A stretch of DNA of 43,340 nucleotides from Vibrio ostreicida (lineage in GTDB: Bacteria; Pseudomonadota; Gammaproteobacteria; Enterobacterales; Vibrionaceae). The notes beneath the pieces are model-generated. The model had not been told where the DNA came from, made no database searches, and saw only the letters and a list, made by a program, of their open reading frames with translations. The position numbers were made by a program, and so were the translations under genes. The stretch's first letter is position 1. Each line of letters starts with the position of its first letter. The stretch is taken from assembly GCF_013074385.2 (NCBI RefSeq), contig NZ_JABEYA020000024.1:1-43340 (forward strand), read 5' to 3'. Below, piece by piece: positions 23,269-31,635 of this stretch.

Positions 23269-24534
23269 TTACTGAGTGTCTCTAAATCGGGCAATATCCG
23301 CCCCAAGAGCTGACAACTTGTCTTCGATTTTGTCGTAGCCTCGATCGATATGATAAATTCTGTCAACCGTCGTCTCACCTTGAGCAATACAACCCGCTAT
23401 AACCAAACTAGCAGAAGCTCGCAGATCGGTTGCCATAACTTGAGCACCGCTCAGCTCGTCGACATCGCCACAAATCACCGTATTACCCTCAATCTCTGCT
23501 TTTGCCCCCATGCGCATCAGCTCAGGTACATGCATAAAACGATTCTCAAAAATGGTTTCTGTAATCACTCCACCACCTTTCGCCATCATATTCAGTAAGG
23601 TAAATTGTGCTTGCATATCCGTCGGAAAACCGGGGTGTGGCGCGGTACGAATGGTCACCGCTTTTAACTCCCTGCCCGTCATGTCCACAGAGATCCAATC
23701 TTCACCTGTTTCGACTTTAGCTCCCGCTTCTTCGAGCTTAGCCAACGCTGCTTCCAATAAATGGGCTCGGGTGTTACGACATACCACCTTACCACCTGAG
23801 ACGGCTGCAGCGACCAAAAAGGTCCCCGTTTCAATACGATCAGCCACCACTGAGTGTTGACCTCCACCAAGACGTTCGACACCTTCGATAGTGATCGTAT
23901 CAGTCCCTGCCCCAGAAATTCGCGCGCCTAACTTATTGAGAAAGTCGGCCGTATCAACAATTTCAGGCTCACGGGCAGAGTTATCCAATACCGTCGTTCC
24001 AGTCGCCAGGGTAGCGGCACACATAATCGTAATCGTTGCCCCAACGCTAACTTTGTCCATGACGATGTGTGCACCTTTCAAACGACCATCGACGCTGGCT
24101 TTCACATAACCGTCTTCAAGAGTGATGGTCGCGCCAAGCTGCTCTAGGCCGTGAATATGCAAATCGACAGGGCGGGCCCCAATGGCACACCCTCCAGGTA
24201 GAGACACCTCACCTTGGCCGAAACGAGCCACAAGTGGGCCCAAAGCCCAGATCGACGCGCGCATGGTTTTGACAAGATCGTAAGGTGCACAGAATTCTGT
24301 GATATTACTCGGGTCAACATAGACGGAACCATTACGCTCTACTTTTGCCCCTAGACGTTTCAGCAATTCCATTGTGGTGTCGATATCACGCAAATGTGGG
24401 ACATTCGAGACCTCAACTGGCTCTTCTGCCAAAATTGAGGCAAAAAGTATCGGCAGCGCCGCGTTCTTTGCCCCAGAGATGGTAACCTCACCCATTAAAG
24501 GGCGCTTAGACCCTTTTACTCGAAACTTTTCCAT
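23269..24534 (-). CDS. murA: UDP-N-acetylglucosamine 1-carboxyvinyltransferase
   Basis: MurA transfers enolpyruvate from PEP to UDP-GlcNAc, the first committed step of peptidoglycan synthesis and the target of fosfomycin. The 421-aa protein has the conserved catalytic cysteine in PGGCAIGARPVDLH at about residue 116, so it should be fosfomycin-sensitive, unlike Asp-type enzymes. GAKNAALPI near residue 22 and the FPTDMQAQF segment are also present. It follows ibaG by nine bases with AAGGA as its ribosome site, the last gene of the operon. Confidence 0.98.
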   Translation of the reverse strand: MEKFRVKGSKRPLMGEVTISGAKNAALPILFASILAEEPVEVSNVPHLRDIDTTMELLKRLGAKVERNGSVYVDPSNITEFCAPYDLVKTMRASIWALGPLVARFGQGEVSLPGGCAIGARPVDLHIHGLEQLGATITLEDGYVKASVDGRLKGAHIVMDKVSVGATITIMCAATLATGTTVLDNSAREPEIVDTADFLNKLGARISGAGTDTITIEGVERLGGGQHSVVADRIETGTFLVAAAVSGGKVVCRNTRAHLLEAALAKLEEAGAKVETGEDWISVDMTGRELKAVTIRTAPHPGFPTDMQAQFTLLNMMAKGGGVITETIFENRFMHVPELMRMGAKAEIEGNTVICGDVDELSGAQVMATDLRASASLVIAGCIAQGETTVDRIYHIDRGYDKIEDKLSALGADIARFRDTQ

Positions 24535-24543
24535 TATGAATCC

Positions 24544-24798
24544 TTATAATGACATCAATTTCTTATCACGAGCCCATTCTTCTGGTGAATAAGCTTTAAT
24601 TGATACCGCGTGGATGTCATTTCTTTGGATATATTCCATCAATGGTGCGTAAATCAATTGTTGTTTCTTAACGCGACTCATTCCTTCGAAACAAGCATCA
24701 ACAGCGATCACTTCATAGTGGCTGCCTTCACCTTTCACATGCAGTTCTTCTAGGTTAAGTGCGTCTTCTAAAATCTGTTGTACTTTTGCGCTGTCCAC
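24544..24798 (-). CDS. ibaG: BolA-family protein IbaG
   Basis: This 84-aa BolA-type protein equals E. coli IbaG (YrbA) in length and shares the GSHYEVIAV and GMSRVKKQQ stretches and the HAVSIKAYSPEEWARDKK end. BolA-like proteins bind monothiol glutaredoxins through a shared 2Fe-2S cluster; IbaG is linked to acid resistance and iron-sulfur handling. The start is a GTG, with a GGGG ribosome site six bases before it. It lies between mlaB and murA, the standard gammaproteobacterial order. Confidence 0.95.
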   Translation of the reverse strand: MDSAKVQQILEDALNLEELHVKGEGSHYEVIAVDACFEGMSRVKKQQLIYAPLMEYIQRNDIHAVSIKAYSPEEWARDKKLMSL

Positions 24799-24811
24799 AG
24801 TTGGCCCCTGT

Positions 24812-25117
24812 TTAATTCTTTATATGCCCATTAATGAATGACTCTATATTGCTCAATTTCACTAACGTTAATAGTTGTTTTGGCACGAAGCTAAGCATTA
24901 TATGACAGTTTTGCTTTTTTGCATGCTCTAATAAATGAATTAGCATGACCATGCCAGCCGAATCAATCCGCTCGACTCGCTCAAGACTCACTTCAATCTC
25001 TTTCTCTGCTGGCGCCCATTCAGACAAATGACGCCACAGTGTAGGCACGGTGTCTCTGTCTAGAGCTCCCGATAGTTGAAAGGATAAATCAGAAAGGCTT
25101 AGCCATTGATCTTGCAT
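24812..25117 (-). CDS. mlaB: Phospholipid transport STAS-domain protein MlaB
   Basis: MlaB is the cytoplasmic STAS subunit that binds MlaF and sets the activity of the MlaFEDB transporter. The protein has about 101 aa, with a STAS core including the IDSAGMVMLIHLLEHAK helix that contains the conserved DSAG region. An ATG at 25123 overlaps the mlaC stop but has the AAAGGA site directly against it; the in-frame ATG at 25117 is six bases from that site, so I chose it. The end residues are typical. Confidence 0.9.
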   Translation of the reverse strand: MQDQWLSLSDLSFQLSGALDRDTVPTLWRHLSEWAPAEKEIEVSLERVERIDSAGMVMLIHLLEHAKKQNCHIMLSFVPKQLLTLVKLSNIESFINGHIKN

Positions 25118-25119
25118 CC

Positions 25120-25758
25120 TCATTCCTTTGCCTCAAAGCGAATCGGTTTTTGAGCTAAGTCCTCTAAATCCTTTGCAACCGCTAGAATGCCATCTTGGCG
25201 AAGCCTGCTGCTCCATTCTGATTGCTTACTGGAGAGTAAACTGATGCCTTCTGCAATCATATCAAACGCTTTCCACTCTCCGCTTTTCTTATTTTTCCGC
25301 AATTTAAACTCAATCTTAATGTTTGGACGCGGTGAATCAACAATTTCCAATTTGATACCCGTAATACTTTTGTTCGGATTGAGACTAGGTTTGGGTGAAA
25401 ATTCGATTTCCTGATTGGTGTATTGTGTCAGTACCTGAGCGTAAGAACTCACCAAATACGCCCGAAAAGCTTCGATAAACTGACCCACATCTTCCCGTTT
25501 CGCTCCCTTTAAGTTGGGGCCAAGAAGTTTCAATGCTGCATACTTTTCGTTGACATAAGGCATAAGCTCTTCTTCAACAATCACTTTAAGATAATCGGGA
25601 TCTTGATGAACTTTATCTTGCTCAGCTTTCAGTCTCGCAAAGGCTTGCTCGGAAACTTGCTTCATCATTTCATAGGGCTGCGTTTTATCAATTTCAGCGG
25701 CACTCACTGTAAATGAAAAGAATAAGGCAACAAAAGTAAGTACTAACTTCTTAAACAT
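25120..25758 (-). CDS. mlaC: Periplasmic phospholipid-binding protein MlaC
   Basis: MlaC shuttles phospholipids through the periplasm between MlaA at the outer membrane and MlaFEDB at the inner membrane. The 212-aa product has a signal peptide (MFKKLVLTFVALFFSFTVSA) and the Mla-binding fold, with MMKQVSEQAFARL and YVNEKYAALKLLG near the N-terminus and the DMIAEGISLLSSKQSEWSSR segment near the end. An ATG at 25764 overlaps the mlaD stop but the AAGAGGA site abuts it; ATG 25758 has proper spacing and the family MFK start. Confidence 0.93.
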   Translation of the reverse strand: MFKKLVLTFVALFFSFTVSAAEIDKTQPYEMMKQVSEQAFARLKAEQDKVHQDPDYLKVIVEEELMPYVNEKYAALKLLGPNLKGAKREDVGQFIEAFRAYLVSSYAQVLTQYTNQEIEFSPKPSLNPNKSITGIKLEIVDSPRPNIKIEFKLRKNKKSGEWKAFDMIAEGISLLSSKQSEWSSRLRQDGILAVAKDLEDLAQKPIRFEAKE

Positions 25759-25760
25759 GA

Positions 25761-26249
25761 TCATTCCTCTTCTTTGGACGAGTTTCCACCCACGCTATAC
25801 AAAACCTGTCCAATAAGATCTTCAAGCACCAAAGCGGATTTAGTATCTTCTATGTAAGCGCCTTCCACCAGCATTTGCTCATCATCAAACACAAAGCCCG
25901 GTGTTAAACCAATGTATTGCTCACCAATAAGACCTGATGTCAGAATTTTCACACTCGATGTTTCTGAGAACTGGTTATATTGACTATTGATAGCCATCGT
26001 CACTGTAGGAAGTAGGTTGTCAGTATTTAGACCAATGCCGGTAACGCGCCCGACCACAACACCACCCACTTTAACAGGCGAGCGAACTTTAAGGCTGCCG
26101 ATGTTATCAAATTCCGCTTTGAGGGTGTAAGTATCATTGGAACCTAATCCCTTTACGTCAGCGACTTGAAAAATCATCACCATAATTGCGCAAATTCCCG
26201 CAATCACAAAGCTACCAACCCATAATTCAGTTTTTCTTGTTTGTTGCAT
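25761..26249 (-). CDS. mlaD: MCE-domain lipid transport protein MlaD
   Basis: MlaD is an inner-membrane anchored MCE protein that forms a hexameric ring with a lipid pore above MlaE. The 162-aa sequence has one N-terminal membrane helix (WVGSFVIAGICAIMVMIFQV) and a single MCE domain, recognisable by the VRSPVKVGGVVVGRVTGIGL segment and SGLIGEQYIGLTPG. Length fits the short proteobacterial type. It starts two bases after the mlaE stop and overlaps the mlaC region. Confidence 0.95.
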   Translation of the reverse strand: MQQTRKTELWVGSFVIAGICAIMVMIFQVADVKGLGSNDTYTLKAEFDNIGSLKVRSPVKVGGVVVGRVTGIGLNTDNLLPTVTMAINSQYNQFSETSSVKILTSGLIGEQYIGLTPGFVFDDEQMLVEGAYIEDTKSALVLEDLIGQVLYSVGGNSSKEEE

Positions 26250-26251
26250 AC

Positions 26252-27040
26252 TTAATTCCCAAACATCAATGCGGTAAGTACAAAGTCTAAACCAAGTACG
26301 GCCAATGAAGAATGTACGACAGTGCGTGTCGTTGCTCGACTGATCCCTTCAGAAGTTGGAATCGCATCATAACCATTAAATAAAGCTATCCAAGTCACCG
26401 TTACTGCAAAGACGAGACTTTTAATCAAACTATTACCAATGTCCTGACCCAATTCAACCGATGCTTGCATCGCCGACCAAAAACTACCTTGGTCAATGCC
26501 TTTCCAATCGACACCAACCAGTTGTCCACCCCAAATGCCGACAGCCATAAAAATCATTGTTAACAAAGGCATGGATATCACTCCAGCCCAAAACCTTGGC
26601 GCGACAACACGCTTTAACGGATCGACCGCCATCATTTCCAAGCTCGACAATTGCTCTGTTGCTTTCATCAATCCAATCTCCGCTGTCAAAGCGGATCCTG
26701 CACGCCCAGCAAAAAGCAAAGCAGTCACAACGGGACCTAGCTCTCTCAGTAATGAAAGAGCGACCATTTGGCCAAGCGCCCCCTCTGCCCCAAAATCGAC
26801 CAAGATCACATACCCTTGAAGACTCAATACCATGCCAATAAATAAGCCGGATAACACAATAATTATCAGCGATTGAACACCAACACTATAAAGTTGCTTT
26901 ACCAATAACGGCAAATTCTGCACTGGACGCGGGCGAGAGATCAGTGCACCAAATAGCATCAAGCTTGCACGCCCAAAGGACTCAAAAACGCCCAAAGCAC
27001 GTCGTCCCGTTGCCGCCACGAAATGACCAAATACAAACAT
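26252..27040 (-). CDS. mlaE: Phospholipid ABC transporter permease MlaE
   Basis: MlaE is the membrane permease of the MlaFEDB lipid transporter. The 262-aa protein has five to six hydrophobic segments and the family stretches LRELGPVVTALLFAGRAGSALTAE, MKATEQLSSLEMMAVDPLKR and the VFAVTVTWIALFNGYDA end. It begins two bases after the mlaF stop, so translation is coupled. The operon mlaFEDCB-ibaG-murA is complete. Confidence 0.96.
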   Translation of the reverse strand: MFVFGHFVAATGRRALGVFESFGRASLMLFGALISRPRPVQNLPLLVKQLYSVGVQSLIIIVLSGLFIGMVLSLQGYVILVDFGAEGALGQMVALSLLRELGPVVTALLFAGRAGSALTAEIGLMKATEQLSSLEMMAVDPLKRVVAPRFWAGVISMPLLTMIFMAVGIWGGQLVGVDWKGIDQGSFWSAMQASVELGQDIGNSLIKSLVFAVTVTWIALFNGYDAIPTSEGISRATTRTVVHSSLAVLGLDFVLTALMFGN

Positions 27041-27042
27041 AA

Positions 27043-27837
27043 TTAAAACAGCTCCTTTGCGATAGGTTGCGCCGGATAGCGAAATGGGACCGGTCCATCA
27101 GCATCCCCTTTTAGAAACTGTTGCACTTGGGGATCTGGATTCTCTCGAAGCTCTTGCGGCGTGCCTTTTGCGATGATCTTCCCATTGGCTAAAATATAGA
27201 CCCAATCAGCAATACTCATAACCTCTGGCACATCATGGGTGACCACAATCGACGTGACATCAAGCGCCTGATTAAGGTTACGAATCAATTCAACCAACAC
27301 TCCCATTGTGATCGGGTCCTGTCCAACAAAGGGCTCATCATACATAATTAACTCAGGATCAAGTGCAATCGCTCGTGCCAACGCGGCGCGCCTTGCCATA
27401 CCACCAGAGAGTTCACTTGGCATCAACTGAGCTGCGCCACGTAAGCCAACGGCTTCCAATTTGAGTAGCACCAGTGTTCTGATAAGCTCCTCTGTCAACT
27501 CTGTGTGCTCACGCAAAGGAAAAGCGACATTATCAAAGACATTGAGATCGGTGAACAGCGCGCCTGATTGGAAAAGCATACTCATTTTCTTACGCTGTTT
27601 GTAAAGCTGCTTGCGATTGAGTGATGGGATATTTTTTCCATCGAACCACACTTCTCCTTGCTGCGGATAGAGTTGACCACCGATCAGTCGCAGCAAAGTT
27701 GTCTTACCAATACCTGAGGGCCCCATAATGGCGGTCACTTTTCCCTTCGGCACCTGCAAACTAACATCATCAAAAATGGTTCTCTCTCCGCGGGAGAAAG
27801 TGAGGTTGTTAACCGTGACGAGATCGTTAGAAGACAT
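27043..27837 (-). CDS. mlaF: Phospholipid ABC transporter ATPase MlaF
   Basis: MlaF supplies the energy for the Mla lipid transporter, which keeps phospholipids out of the outer leaflet of the outer membrane. The 264-aa ABC protein has Walker A GPSGIGKTT near residue 39, the Q loop, signature LSGGMARRAALARAIA near 142 and Walker B LIMYDEPFVGQD near 165, followed by the switch His. It is the first gene of the operon and diverges from yrbG across 238 bases that contain repeated AACCGT motifs. Confidence 0.97.
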   Translation of the reverse strand: MSSNDLVTVNNLTFSRGERTIFDDVSLQVPKGKVTAIMGPSGIGKTTLLRLIGGQLYPQQGEVWFDGKNIPSLNRKQLYKQRKKMSMLFQSGALFTDLNVFDNVAFPLREHTELTEELIRTLVLLKLEAVGLRGAAQLMPSELSGGMARRAALARAIALDPELIMYDEPFVGQDPITMGVLVELIRNLNQALDVTSIVVTHDVPEVMSIADWVYILANGKIIAKGTPQELRENPDPQVQQFLKGDADGPVPFRYPAQPIAKELF

Positions 27838-27982
27838 GAGTCATCCTGTCGTAGCGCTAAGATTGGGCAATCATAAGCACATTAAGTAAAAATTAAAAGC
27901 ACTGTTCAATTCATTAAAAACTGACTTCGCTCGGAAAAAACATGTGTTTCATAACTTATCTTATATCAAGAGCTGCATTTTA

Positions 27983-28039
27983 AACCGTTAACAATTAATT
28001 ACTTCCCTTTTTGCACCTAAACCGTCAAAATTAACGGTT
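27983..28039. repeat. Triplicate AACCGT motif in mlaF-yrbG control region
   Basis: AACCGTTAA (27983-27991) recurs as AACCGTC (28019-28025) and, inverted, as TTAACGGTT (28031-28039). The first and last are exact inverse copies 48 bp apart. They lie between the divergent genes mlaF and yrbG and could be an operator; no known regulator was recognised. Confidence 0.35.
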
Positions 28040-28075
28040 AAATTTGCGCTGATGTTTACTAAATTGAGGATTATC

Positions 28076-29047
28076 ATGTTTGAAGCCATCGCGTTTCTGA
28101 TCATCGGATTAGTCTTTCTTGTTTGGAGCGCTGACAAGCTCGTTTTTGGAGCTGCAGCCCTAGCACGAAATATTGGTATTTCTCCATTAGTGATCGGCAT
28201 GACCATCTTAGCCATGGGCTCGTCGGCACCTGAAATGATGGTATCGGCAACCGCGGCGCTGGATGGAAAAAGCGATACCGCGGTCGGTAATGTTTTGGGA
28301 TCAAACATTGCTAATATCGCCCTGATTCTTGGTATCACCGCTTTCATCAAGCCTCTCTCTATTAGCTCGACGATATTACGCCGAGAATTACCGTTGATGA
28401 TTGGGGTAACCATACTCGCAGGTGTGCTGCTTTGGGATAATTACCTCGGCTTTTATGAAGGCATTTTACTGCTTGTTCTATTTGCAGCCTTTATTGTAAC
28501 CATGTTGAGAATCAGTAAAAAAGACAAGCAAAGTGGGCGAGACGACCCCTTACTGACAGAGCAGGAAGCTGAAGTGCCCCAAGGCGTGAGTAACCTCCAT
28601 GCTGCTCTTTGGGTCATTGGCGGGTTAATTATTCTGCCTATATCAGCCAACACACTTGTCGACAGTGCTGTGTATATCGCCCAGTATTTTGGTATGAGTG
28701 ATCTGGTTATTGGTCTGACGATTATTGCCGTCGGGACCAGCCTACCAGAGCTTGCTGCTTCTCTTGCTGGTGTCATGAAAGGTGAAGATGATATGGCAGT
28801 AGGCAATATCATCGGCTCAAACGTTTTTAATATTCTTGCTGTCATGGGAATTCCGGGCATTTTAGCCCCTTCCATGATCAGCGAATATGCCATGGGCAGA
28901 GATTTCTGGATTATGCTGGCGGTCTCTTTCATGCTGGTTGCCATGGCCTTAGGAAAATCTCGGAGTATAAACCGCGTCGAAGGTGCGGTATTATTCTGCT
29001 GCTTTATTGGATATCAAGGATATTTGATCCTTAACATGACCGCTTAA
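28076..29047 (+). CDS. yrbG: Ca2+/Na+ exchanger family protein YrbG
   Basis: This 323-aa integral membrane protein of the cation/Ca2+ exchanger superfamily has two inverted halves, each with an ion-binding alpha repeat: GSSAPEMMVSATAALDG near residue 48 and GTSLPELAASLAGVMKG near 222. It should exchange calcium for sodium or protons across the inner membrane, although the physiological substrate in E. coli is not firmly known. ATG 28076 follows GAGGA; an in-frame ATG at 28052 adds eight residues. It leads the kds-lpt-rpoN cluster as in E. coli. Confidence 0.93.
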   Translation: MFEAIAFLIIGLVFLVWSADKLVFGAAALARNIGISPLVIGMTILAMGSSAPEMMVSATAALDGKSDTAVGNVLGSNIANIALILGITAFIKPLSISSTILRRELPLMIGVTILAGVLLWDNYLGFYEGILLLVLFAAFIVTMLRISKKDKQSGRDDPLLTEQEAEVPQGVSNLHAALWVIGGLIILPISANTLVDSAVYIAQYFGMSDLVIGLTIIAVGTSLPELAASLAGVMKGEDDMAVGNIIGSNVFNILAVMGIPGILAPSMISEYAMGRDFWIMLAVSFMLVAMALGKSRSINRVEGAVLFCCFIGYQGYLILNMTA

Positions 29048-29072
29048 TTGAGTGCGCCTACTGGAGTGTGAG

Positions 29073-30038
29073 ATGTTTGACTATCGTTCTGCTGCTCTTG
29101 ATGTTTTGAAAACAGAAATCGTAGCGCTTGAGCAGCTCGATCAATACTTTAATGATGATTTCACCAATGCTTGTGACCTGATACTAAATAACCAACAAGG
29201 TAAAGTGGCGGTCATGGGAATTGGAAAATCGGGACATATTGGGAAGAAAATTGCGGCCACTTTAGCCAGCACTGGCTCCTCAGCTTTTTTCGTGCATCCA
29301 GGGGAAGCCTCTCACGGCGATCTTGGTATGGTTGAGCCCGGTGATATTGTCCTGGCCATTTCCAATTCTGGTGAATCTTCAGAGATCCTTGCCCTTTTCC
29401 CCGTGCTAAAACGACTTAAGATAAAAATAATCAGCATGACGGGAAATCCTAACTCTAATATGGCGAAACTGTCTGATTTCCACCTACAAATAACCGTCCC
29501 CAAAGAAGCCTGCCCACTGGGGCTAGCTCCAACAGCAAGCACCACCGCAACTCTCGTGATGGGGGATGCATTAGCTGTTGCATTATTGCAGGCTAGAGGC
29601 TTTACTGCCGAAGACTTTGCTTTGTCACACCCGGGTGGTGCATTAGGCAGAAAACTGCTTCTCAAACTTTCTGACATTATGCATACAGGAGATCAACTTC
29701 CTTTAGTCACAGCCGATACAGTTATCCGCGATGCCTTGCTTGAAATAAGCCAAAAAGGATTGGGGATGACCGCAGTGGTCGATGACCAACATCAGCTTGT
29801 CGGCATATTTACAGATGGCGATTTACGCCGTATTTTGGACAAACGTATTGATATCCATACCGCACTGATTGGTGATGTTATGACAACTCACCCCACCGTG
29901 GCCAGCCCTAACATTCTTGCTGCTGAAGGTTTAAACCTAATGCAAAGTAAGAGCATCAATGGTTTGATCTTGTGCCAAGATCGGCACGTGGTAGGTGCAT
30001 TAAATATGCATGACCTGTTAAAAGCAGGAGTCATGTAA
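29073..30038 (+). CDS. kdsD: D-arabinose-5-phosphate isomerase
   Basis: KdsD converts ribulose 5-phosphate to arabinose 5-phosphate, the first step in Kdo synthesis for the LPS inner core. The 321-aa protein has a SIS sugar-isomerase domain (MGIGKSGHIGKKIAATLAST near residue 50, LAISNSGESSEILAL near 95) and two CBS domains in the C-terminal third (DIMHTGDQLPLV and DVMTTHPTVASP). GGAG at 29063-29066 supports ATG 29073 over an in-frame ATG at 29052. Its stop overlaps the kdsC start (TAATG). Confidence 0.96.
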   Translation: MFDYRSAALDVLKTEIVALEQLDQYFNDDFTNACDLILNNQQGKVAVMGIGKSGHIGKKIAATLASTGSSAFFVHPGEASHGDLGMVEPGDIVLAISNSGESSEILALFPVLKRLKIKIISMTGNPNSNMAKLSDFHLQITVPKEACPLGLAPTASTTATLVMGDALAVALLQARGFTAEDFALSHPGGALGRKLLLKLSDIMHTGDQLPLVTADTVIRDALLEISQKGLGMTAVVDDQHQLVGIFTDGDLRRILDKRIDIHTALIGDVMTTHPTVASPNILAAEGLNLMQSKSINGLILCQDRHVVGALNMHDLLKAGVM

Positions 30039-30595
30039 TGGCCGAATGGATCGAAACGTTGTACAAACCTGTGGAACAAAACATCCTGACTATTGCCAAA
30101 GAGATTAAACTATTAATCTGTGATGTTGATGGGGTCTTTTCTGATGGCTTGATTTATATGGGTAATCAAGGAGAGGAACTGAAAACATTCCATACACGTG
30201 ACGGATATGGCATTAAATGTTTGATGAATGCTGGCATAGAAATCGCTATCATTACGGGCCGTCAGTCACGCATCGTTGAAAACCGGATGAGAGCGCTCGG
30301 TATCACTCTTATCTATCAAGGTCAGGATGACAAAGCCAAAGCCTATCAGGAGATTTGTCACCAGCTGAACATCACTCCAGATAAAACAGGTTATATCGGC
30401 GATGACCTAATCGACTGGCCGGTGATGAAAGAAGTCGCTTTGAAAGTATGCGTCGCCGATGGGCACCCACTTCTCGCTAAACGCGCCAACTATGTCACGA
30501 CAATACGTGGTGGTCATGGCGCCGTAAGAGAAGTCTGTGATCTCATTTTACAAGCACGCAATGAGCTTGATGTCCACAAAGGTTTAAGTATATGA
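30038..30595 (+). CDS. kdsC: 3-deoxy-D-manno-octulosonate 8-phosphate phosphatase
   Basis: KdsC removes phosphate from Kdo 8-phosphate. The 185-aa HAD-family protein has the nucleophile motif LLICDVDGVFSDG (Asp29 and Asp31), the threonine motif IAIITGRQS near residue 70, and the metal motif YIGDDLIDWPVM near 122. It is the small cap-less type that works as a tetramer. It is translationally coupled to kdsD upstream and lptC downstream (ATGA overlap). Confidence 0.96.
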   Translation: MAEWIETLYKPVEQNILTIAKEIKLLICDVDGVFSDGLIYMGNQGEELKTFHTRDGYGIKCLMNAGIEIAIITGRQSRIVENRMRALGITLIYQGQDDKAKAYQEICHQLNITPDKTGYIGDDLIDWPVMKEVALKVCVADGHPLLAKRANYVTTIRGGHGAVREVCDLILQARNELDVHKGLSI

Positions 30596-31155
30596 GTTTA
30601 TCCCGTATCGGTTATCTGATACTGGCATTTATTATCTGTTGGTCTGCCTATTATATGTTCGACAAAAGTCAAAAGTACGACATACAGGTAGAACCGGATA
30701 CAGAGCTCCCCATGTTTAGCGGTGAGGGCTTAGTGAATACCTCATACACAGATAAGGGGATGCGCAGTTACATCATTACCTCAGTGCATATGGACCACTA
30801 TGCGAAAAGTGGCGATACGATTTTTGATCAGCCCGTGCTCAAAGTCTACAAAGATGGAAAGATTCAGGAATGGGAAGTCACCGCAGAGCGAGGCATCCTA
30901 GATCAAGACCATGTACTGACACTTTATGACAACGTGCTAGCCAACAACTTACTAGCCGACTCTGGTTTCGATACCATGTCGACAGACGTCATGGGTATTC
31001 AATTGGACAGTCGGGATTTTTGGGCAGACAACCAAGTAACATTGGTCGGCCCTCAGTTCGAAACAGTAGGACAGGCGATGAAAGGCAATTTTGCTGAAAA
31101 TAACGCCACCCTATACAAACACGTACAAGGTAGATATGAAACTCTCACACCTTAG
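30592..31155 (+). CDS. lptC: LPS export protein LptC
   Basis: LptC is a bitopic inner-membrane protein of the Lpt bridge that receives LPS from LptBFG and passes it to LptA. The 187-aa protein has one N-terminal membrane helix (IGYLILAFIICWSAYYMF) and a periplasmic beta-jellyroll with TSYTDKGMRSYIITS, VLKVYKDGKIQEWEVTAERG and VTLVGPQFET. It overlaps kdsC by 4 bases and lptA by 20 bases, showing tight coupling of the operon. Confidence 0.93.
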   Translation: MSLSRIGYLILAFIICWSAYYMFDKSQKYDIQVEPDTELPMFSGEGLVNTSYTDKGMRSYIITSVHMDHYAKSGDTIFDQPVLKVYKDGKIQEWEVTAERGILDQDHVLTLYDNVLANNLLADSGFDTMSTDVMGIQLDSRDFWADNQVTLVGPQFETVGQAMKGNFAENNATLYKHVQGRYETLTP

Positions 31156-31633
31156 CCTTATTTATTGCTTAACACTTGCAGGCCCAGCGTTAGCGCTCTC
31201 AACGGATCAAGAGCAACCCGTGTATATTGATTCAGACAGTCAACAACTTGATATGCAAAGTAACAAAGTGACGTTCTTGGGTGACGTGAAGTTAAAGCAA
31301 GGCAGCATTAACATTAACGCAGATAAAGTTATTGTGACTCGTGATGCAAAGGATGGCACGATTCAAGAAATCGAAGGATACGGCGACTTGGCCACGTTTT
31401 CACAACTTACCGACGATGGAAAAACCTTATACGGTGAAGCTAAGGAGCTTTACTATGTGATGGTTGACGATCAACTCACTATGATCGATCAAGCGATGCT
31501 CTCTCAGGATGATAGTGTGATCCGAGGCACCAAGATACGTTATAAGATCTCTTCCCAAAAGCTAATCGCTGACGGTAAAGAGAAAGGTGACCGTGTTTCA
31601 ACCGTCCTTCAACCACAAGCAGCACAAGAATAG
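31136..31633 (+). CDS. lptA: LPS transport periplasmic protein LptA
   Basis: LptA forms the periplasmic oligomer that carries LPS between LptC and LptD. The 165-aa protein has a signal peptide (MKLSHLSLIYCLTLAGPALA) and an OstA-type beta-jellyroll with DSDSQQLDMQSNKVTFLGDV and INADKVIVTRD. ATG 31136 lies within the end of lptC and has AAGG at normal spacing; an in-frame ATG at 31091 adds 15 residues before the signal. It is followed by lptB two bases later. Confidence 0.95.
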   Translation: MKLSHLSLIYCLTLAGPALALSTDQEQPVYIDSDSQQLDMQSNKVTFLGDVKLKQGSININADKVIVTRDAKDGTIQEIEGYGDLATFSQLTDDGKTLYGEAKELYYVMVDDQLTMIDQAMLSQDDSVIRGTKIRYKISSQKLIADGKEKGDRVSTVLQPQAAQE

Positions 31634-31635
31634 TT

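Noticed and set aside
28453..28944. 163-aa reading frame opposite yrbG
   Set aside because: It mirrors a hydrophobic gene on the other strand; no start signals and no recognisable family.
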